Assembly: GCA_026391555.1 (NCBI GenBank)
Contig: JAPLEB010000054.1
Location: 38,094 to 102,093 of the forward strand
Reading direction: 5' to 3'
Length of the DNA stretch: 64,000 nucleotides
Source of the DNA: Bacteroidia bacterium
Lineage (GTDB): Bacteria > Bacteroidota > Bacteroidia > Bacteroidales > VadinHA17
Shown: positions 59,388-64,000 of the stretch, in pieces
How the letters are laid out: each line of letters begins with the position of its first letter
Position numbering within the stretch: position 1 is the stretch's first letter
Program-made: the position numbers and the translations under genes
Notes under the pieces: generated by a model
Told to the model about the DNA's origin: nothing
The model's input: only the letters and a program-made list of their open reading frames with translations
The model's database searches: none

Positions 59388-60629
59388 TTAATAGTTGATT
59401 ATCTGCTTTCTAAGGAGGTTTAAAGCAGCAAGGGAAAACCTTTTGATGTTAGTAATTCTGTCGTTCCCGAAAACACGTTTTTCAGAAACAATCCCTTTTT
59501 CTGAGGCAACTGCAAGCCATATAGTTCCAACAGGCTTTTCTTCAGTACCCCCATCCGGTCCGGCTATTCCTGATGTAGCAACGGCATATTCTGTTTTAAA
59601 TAAGTTTCTTGCACCAATCGCCATTTCTTGTACAACTTTTTCACTGACAGCGCCATTTTTTTCAATTATTTCTTCCTGCACGCCAAGTAATTGTGTTTTT
59701 GCCGTATTTGCATAAGCGACTACTGAACCTTTATAATAAGAAGAACTTCCCGGAATACTTGTAAGCATGTGAGCAATTTCGCCACCTGTGCAACTCTCAG
59801 CAGTGCTTAAAGTTAAATTTTTTTCTTTTAATAGTTTCCCGATTACCATTTCGAGCGACTCTTCATTCTCCCCATAAATAAAATCAGGAATCGTCTTATA
59901 AAGGTTATTAACCTGGTTATTAATTAGTTCTGATAATGAATCACGTTCTGTACCGGTACCGGTAAGTCTCAATTTTATTACTCCTGAAGCAGGAAGGTAC
60001 GCAAGTTTTATATTATCAGGAAGTCCGGCCTCAAAGCCTGATAGCATCTCTGCCAGCTTGGCTTCAAATGTTCCATAAGTCATTATATTTCTGTGAATTA
60101 TTATCTGTGATGTGAAGCGTTTGTTCAATTCAGGAAGCACATGTTCCGTCATTATATACTTCATCTCATACGGAACACCCGGCATAGAAATAAACATTGT
60201 TCCATCCTTTTCAAACCACATACCCGGGGCTGTTCCCATTGCATTTTTAAGAACTCTGCATGATTCAGGAACCTCAGCCTGACGGCGGTTGTTGTCATTC
60301 ATTGGAAAATTGCGTCGACTCATCATGTCTTCAATCATCCTGAGAACTTCATCATTAGAAACCAGGCGCGTATTGAAGAATTCGCATAATGTTTGTTTTG
60401 TTATGTCGTCACTTGTCGGACCAAGTCCTCCGGTTATCAGCACAACATCCATTTTCCCGGCTGCTTCATTTAATGTAAAGATGATATCTTCCCTCCTGTC
60501 GTGAATTGATGTCATACGATAGACATCAAATCCGGCCTTACTTAATTCTGCTCCCATCCATGCGGAGTTGGTATCTATCGTTTGTCCAATCAGAAGCTCA
60601 TCTCCAATTGTAATAATTGCAGCTCTCAT
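59388..60629 (-). CDS. cinA: Competence/damage-inducible protein CinA
   Basis: IGDELLIGQTIDTNSAWMGAEL; C-terminal CinA amidase LSTAESCTGGEIAHMLTSIPGSS. Confidence 0.94.
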   Translation of the reverse strand: MRAAIITIGDELLIGQTIDTNSAWMGAELSKAGFDVYRMTSIHDRREDIIFTLNEAAGKMDVVLITGGLGPTSDDITKQTLCEFFNTRLVSNDEVLRMIEDMMSRRNFPMNDNNRRQAEVPESCRVLKNAMGTAPGMWFEKDGTMFISMPGVPYEMKYIMTEHVLPELNKRFTSQIIIHRNIMTYGTFEAKLAEMLSGFEAGLPDNIKLAYLPASGVIKLRLTGTGTERDSLSELINNQVNNLYKTIPDFIYGENEESLEMVIGKLLKEKNLTLSTAESCTGGEIAHMLTSIPGSSSYYKGSVVAYANTAKTQLLGVQEEIIEKNGAVSEKVVQEMAIGARNLFKTEYAVATSGIAGPDGGTEEKPVGTIWLAVASEKGIVSEKRVFGNDRITNIKRFSLAALNLLRKQIINY

Positions 60630-60698
60630 TATTTTGCGGGATTAAATGATTTACAAAAATATATTTTGTAAGTTCATCTGGCAATTTAAAACTGAAAA

Positions 60699-61345
60699 AT
60701 GAACAGGAATGAGATAATTTTAATGACCGAAGAGTTTGTCAGGCAAAGAATGAAAGGCTATGACAGTGGTCACGACTGGTGGCATATTGAGAGAGTCAGG
60801 AGACTGGCAAATCTAATAAATAAAAAAGAGGCACTTGCTGATCCATTCATACTGGAAATAGCAGTGCTGCTTCATGATTCTGCAGATTCAAAATTTGCTG
60901 GTGATAATATTGAGGGTGGTTATAGTCTGATTCATGAATTTATGGAGAAGAATGGATTGACGGAGATAAAAGAGAGAGTAATTGAAGTTATAAGGGATGT
61001 CTCATTCAGCAAAAAGAATCTCTCTGGTGATCTGAATGACCCCATTTTGCTGATACTCCAGGATGCAGACAGGCTTGATGCTATCGGTGCCATTGGTATT
61101 GCCAGAGCCTTTAATTATGGTGGATTCAGAAATAATGCTATTTATATTCCTGGTGAGGATCAGAATGTTATAAGCAAATCCTTTTGAAACTAAAAGATAT
61201 GATGCATACTCAGGCTGCTAAGGATATTGCTGAAGAACGGCATTTGATTATGGAAAAATTTCTGGAGCAGTTTTACAAAGAATGGAATTTAGCCTGCATT
61301 ATTCATGCAGAAGATAAAAGACTCCCGATAGCTATCGGGAAGTAA
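60699..61345 (+). pseudogene. HD-domain phosphohydrolase gene, frameshifted with probable small internal deletion
   Basis: HD motif LLHDSADSKF in ORF 60699..61187; continuation in another frame from 61181: [54 protein letters not shown]-stop (61345). Confidence 0.75.
61323..61340. repeat. Palindrome TCCCGATAGCTATCGGGA
   Basis: Perfect 18 bp palindrome; same family as 14983..15000. Confidence 0.95.
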
Positions 61346-61516
61346 AAAGATAAAAGTCAGTCATTTGCAAACCATTTTCAATATTTATATTTAAAGTTGA
61401 TTTTTATGCTTGTTTTCATCCGTACAAAATTATTTTTAATTGGTCGGATAGCTTGTCCCGCAAAGGCGGGAGAGCTCGCCCTGATGCATCGGGGCTCGGT
61501 TCATAATGTCTTGAAC

Positions 61517-61592
61517 CTTTTGTCTTTTATCTTGGTTCTATACTTTTGTCTTGTGACTTTTGTCTTTTATCTTGGTTCTATACTTTTGTCTT
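61517..61592. repeat. 36 bp perfect direct repeat, period 40 bp (CTTTTGTCTTTTATCTTGGTTCTATACTTTTGTCTT)
   Basis: Copies at 61517..61552 and 61557..61592. Confidence 0.93.
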
Positions 61593-61640
61593 TTTTGAAG
61601 TTTGTGAACGGCGAAGCCCTCAAAATTTTACAAAGATTTT

Positions 61641-61712
61641 GCGGGAGTAGCTCAGGGGTAGAGCATCAGCTTCCCAAGCTGAGGGTCGAGGGTTCGAATC
61701 CCTTTTCCCGCT
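61641..61712 (+). tRNA. tRNA-Gly (anticodon CCC)
   Basis: GCGGGAG/TTCCCGC acceptor, TCAGC TTCCCAA GCTGA anticodon arm, TTCGAAT T loop. Confidence 0.95.
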
Positions 61713-61757
61713 CAAATAAAAAGGGAAGGCAGGTTAAGCCTTTTTTTATTGATTTTG

Positions 61758-61830
61758 AGCCTCCAATGGGACTCGAACCCACGACCTGCTCATTACGAAT
61801 GAGCTGCTCTACCAACTGAGCTAAGGAGGC
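61758..61830 (-). tRNA. tRNA-Thr (anticodon CGT)
   Basis: Reverse complement GCCTCCTTAGCTCAGTTGGTAGAGCAGCTCATTCGTAATGAGCAGGTCGTGGGTTCGAGTCCCATTGGAGGC folds as a cloverleaf. Confidence 0.95.
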
Positions 61831-61855
61831 AAATTTTTCGCAAATATAAGGAAAA

Positions 61856-63082
61856 TCATTCCAATTTTTCCAGCCTGCTGAGTAATGGAGGATGGGAATA
61901 ATGAAAAAATATATAAGCCGGATGGGGCATCATGTTTGAGAGGTTATTTACCGAAAGTTTCTTCAATGCTTCTGCCAGAGTCGCCGGTTTGAAGTTTTCC
62001 CGTACAAAAAGGTCTGCTGCAAATTCATTTTTTCGGGATATAAAGTTTGTGAAAAGGCCAATTGACAATGATAAAGGGCTATAAAGTATGCCAAATACTA
62101 TCAATCCGAGGTGGAAGCTGGTGTTCGGTGATCCCATTGCCTGTGAGAGCATAGGATTTTTGATTACAAGAGAAAAAAGGAAAAGCATTAATCCTGTAAG
62201 AATAACTGAAAACAAAAGATTAAATAAAATATGTTTCTTCTTGTAATGGCCTATTTCATGTGCAAGAACAGCAACTATCTCCTCCTCTGTAAGTTTTTTT
62301 TGTAAAGTATCATACAGGACTATTCTTTTCTTAGGGCCAAATCCGGAAAAATACGCATTTGCTTTAGTGCTTCTTTTTGATCCATCAATAATAAAGATGT
62401 TCTTAAGTTTGAATCCTGTTTTTTGAGCAAAAGCCTCGATCTGTGTTCTTAATGATCCTTCCACAAGAGGGGTTTGTTTGTTGAAAAGAGGAACTATCAA
62501 TTCCGAATAGAAAAGGTTGATGAAAACGGAGAAGATTGTTATTAATCCCCAGGCATAGAGCCAGAAATTTTTCCCGGTTTTGTAATAGAACCATGTTATA
62601 AGTCCCAGGACAGGAATTCCGATCAGGAGTGCGATAAACCATGATTTAATATGGTCTGTGATGAAAGTCCTGACAGTCATAGTGTTAAATCCATATTTTT
62701 TCTCAATCACAAAAGTATCATAACAACTGAAGGGTATATTAATAAGATCTGAAGCAAAGCCTATTATACCGAAAAATATAAGTGAGATAAGAACAATATT
62801 CATGCTGAATGTTCTGGCAAGACTATCAATCATAGCAAAACCTCCGGCTATAATCATAATTAAAATTACTGCAAGATTAAATGAGGATGAACAGAATGAT
62901 AACCTATTATTATCTTTCTGATATAATTGGGTTTTTCTGTATTCCTCCTCGTCGCAAATCCCTTTTAGTTTTTCGGGGAGAGTATCGGACCACATAGAGG
63001 TATTCAAATGGTCGAGATATCTTTCAATAATAAACCCCGTAGCAGGAATTATGAGAATTAACAAAAAGATAGTGTTGTGCAT
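61856..63082 (-). CDS. M48 family metallopeptidase (CAAX prenyl protease / Ste24-like)
   Basis: VAVLAHEIGHYKKKH zinc motif, multiple TM segments, EFAADLFV. Confidence 0.93.
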   Translation of the reverse strand: MHNTIFLLILIIPATGFIIERYLDHLNTSMWSDTLPEKLKGICDEEEYRKTQLYQKDNNRLSFCSSSFNLAVILIMIIAGGFAMIDSLARTFSMNIVLISLIFFGIIGFASDLINIPFSCYDTFVIEKKYGFNTMTVRTFITDHIKSWFIALLIGIPVLGLITWFYYKTGKNFWLYAWGLITIFSVFINLFYSELIVPLFNKQTPLVEGSLRTQIEAFAQKTGFKLKNIFIIDGSKRSTKANAYFSGFGPKKRIVLYDTLQKKLTEEEIVAVLAHEIGHYKKKHILFNLLFSVILTGLMLFLFSLVIKNPMLSQAMGSPNTSFHLGLIVFGILYSPLSLSIGLFTNFISRKNEFAADLFVRENFKPATLAEALKKLSVNNLSNMMPHPAYIFFHYSHPPLLSRLEKLE

Positions 63083-63096
63083 TGATCAGCAGTCTA

Positions 63097-63189
63097 TAAA
63101 AAAAAAGAAGCAGGGCGCCCTTTTAAAATAAGTGTGGAATAAATATGTCTCGCTGCATTTCCTCGTGCTAAAAAGGATAGGCGCCCTGC
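63097..63189 (-). other. Hairpin with large loop plus U-tract; terminator or small structured RNA candidate
   Basis: 10 bp arms GCAGGGCGCC (63110..63119) / GGCGCCCTGC (63180..63189), followed on the minus strand by TTC + T10. Confidence 0.6.
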
Positions 63190-63214
63190 GGTTCTGTAAA
63201 GATAATAAATATTT

Positions 63215-63970
63215 TTAAGTTAACATACCTCCGCAAACATTAATTGTTTGTCCGCTTACGTAAGAAGAAAGTTCTGAGGCAAGAAATAAAGCTGTATTTG
63301 CCACATCCTCAGGAGTTCCGCCACGTCTGAGCGGTATTTTATTTGCCCATTCTTTTTTTACCTCTTCCGGTAATTTTTCTGTCATTTCAGTCAGAATGAA
63401 CCCCGGTGCAATAGCATTGCATCTAATATTTCTTGATCCAACCTCTTTTGCAACACTTTTTGTAAATCCGATAATTCCTGCTTTCGAAGCAGAATAGTTG
63501 CTCTGCCCTGCATTACCAGAAACACCAACAACAGAACTCATGTTAATGATTGACCCACTTTTTTGTTTAAGCATTGTCTGAAGAACGGCTTTCGTAAGAT
63601 TAAAGACCGACTTGAGGTTTACTGCTATAACAGAATCCCATTGATCCTCGGTCATCCGCATCAGCAATGTATCCCGTGTGATTCCTGCATTATTAACGAG
63701 TATATCTATCCTGCTGAAGTCTTTAACTACTTCATTTATTACACGTTGAGAATCTTCAAAACTGGCAGCATTTGACACGTAGCCTATAGTTTTAACACCC
63801 AGAGTTTCAATCTCTTTTATTGTTGTTTTAAATTCTTCATCATCCACGATGTTGGTAATAGCAATATCCGCGCCCTCCAGAGCAAATCTATGAGCAATTG
63901 ATTTTCCAATCCCTCTCGATGCCCCGGTAATCAGAGCTGTTTTTCCTTCGAGTAATCCCATGTCTGTCAA
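63215..63970 (-). CDS. fabG: 3-oxoacyl-[acyl-carrier-protein] reductase
   Basis: KTALITGASRGIGKSIA, NNAGITRDTLLMRMTEDQWDSV, NYSASKAGIIGFTKS. Confidence 0.94.
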   Translation of the reverse strand: MTDMGLLEGKTALITGASRGIGKSIAHRFALEGADIAITNIVDDEEFKTTIKEIETLGVKTIGYVSNAASFEDSQRVINEVVKDFSRIDILVNNAGITRDTLLMRMTEDQWDSVIAVNLKSVFNLTKAVLQTMLKQKSGSIINMSSVVGVSGNAGQSNYSASKAGIIGFTKSVAKEVGSRNIRCNAIAPGFILTEMTEKLPEEVKKEWANKIPLRRGGTPEDVANTALFLASELSSYVSGQTINVCGGMLT

Positions 63971-64000
63971 ATTTAAATTCCTGCAAATATAGAAGAAAGT

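Noticed and set aside
53642-60629. clpC to cinA region as an accessory island
   Set aside because: The genes (clpC, rimO, ftsY, DUF4295, rpmG, rpmB, cinA) are core and, as far as I recall, the rimO-to-cinA order is a conserved Bacteroidota arrangement.
61397-61819. ORF 61397..61819 (+, 140 aa) as a protein
   Set aside because: It spans the repeat region, tRNA-Gly and most of tRNA-Thr; the translation is repeat/tRNA-derived (e.g. CGSSSGVEHQLPKLRVEGSNPFSRS).

Overview
This 64 kb window looks like a chromosomal segment of a Bacteroidota (probably Bacteroidales-like) genome. Nearly all of it is core or metabolic coding sequence. No phage, conjugative element, IS transposase, CRISPR array or classical defence island is evident.

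Main blocks, left to right:
- A partial FAD/[2Fe-2S] oxidoreductase and truA.
- A galactose operon (MFS transporter, galM, galK) and a threonine aldolase.
- A TonB/ExbD/ExbD/ExbB energy-transduction operon with an upstream TPR protein and a PstS-like lipoprotein.
- queA, RNase P RNA (rnpB), kdsA and rarA.
- A nitrilase and a GlcD/Fe-S fusion.
- An acyl-phosphate cluster: pta, HBD-like, ackA, ptb, ptb, buk.
- A SlyD-like PPIase, a DAACS symporter, an XRE regulator, pyrK-pyrD and an Lrp-family regulator.
- tRNA-Lys and a RelA/SpoT homologue with a degenerate hydrolase domain.
- A divergent S24-regulator/dinB/dnaE cassette resembling an SOS mutasome.
- typA, gyrA, clpC, rimO, ftsY, DUF4295, rpmG, rpmB and cinA.
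- tRNA-Gly, tRNA-Thr, an M48 protease and fabG.

The least-explained signals are:
- A family of short GC-rich palindromes, also found inside rnpB, that sits at the broken ends of decaying genes.
- Short tandem arrays abutting stop codons.
- A TTACANNTGTAA operator-like array upstream of an XRE regulator.
- An inverted-repeat operator candidate in the S24/dinB promoter.
- A hairpin plus U-tract element near 63.1 kb.

I found no clear wholly new system. All homology statements are from recognition of the translated sequences, not from database searches.
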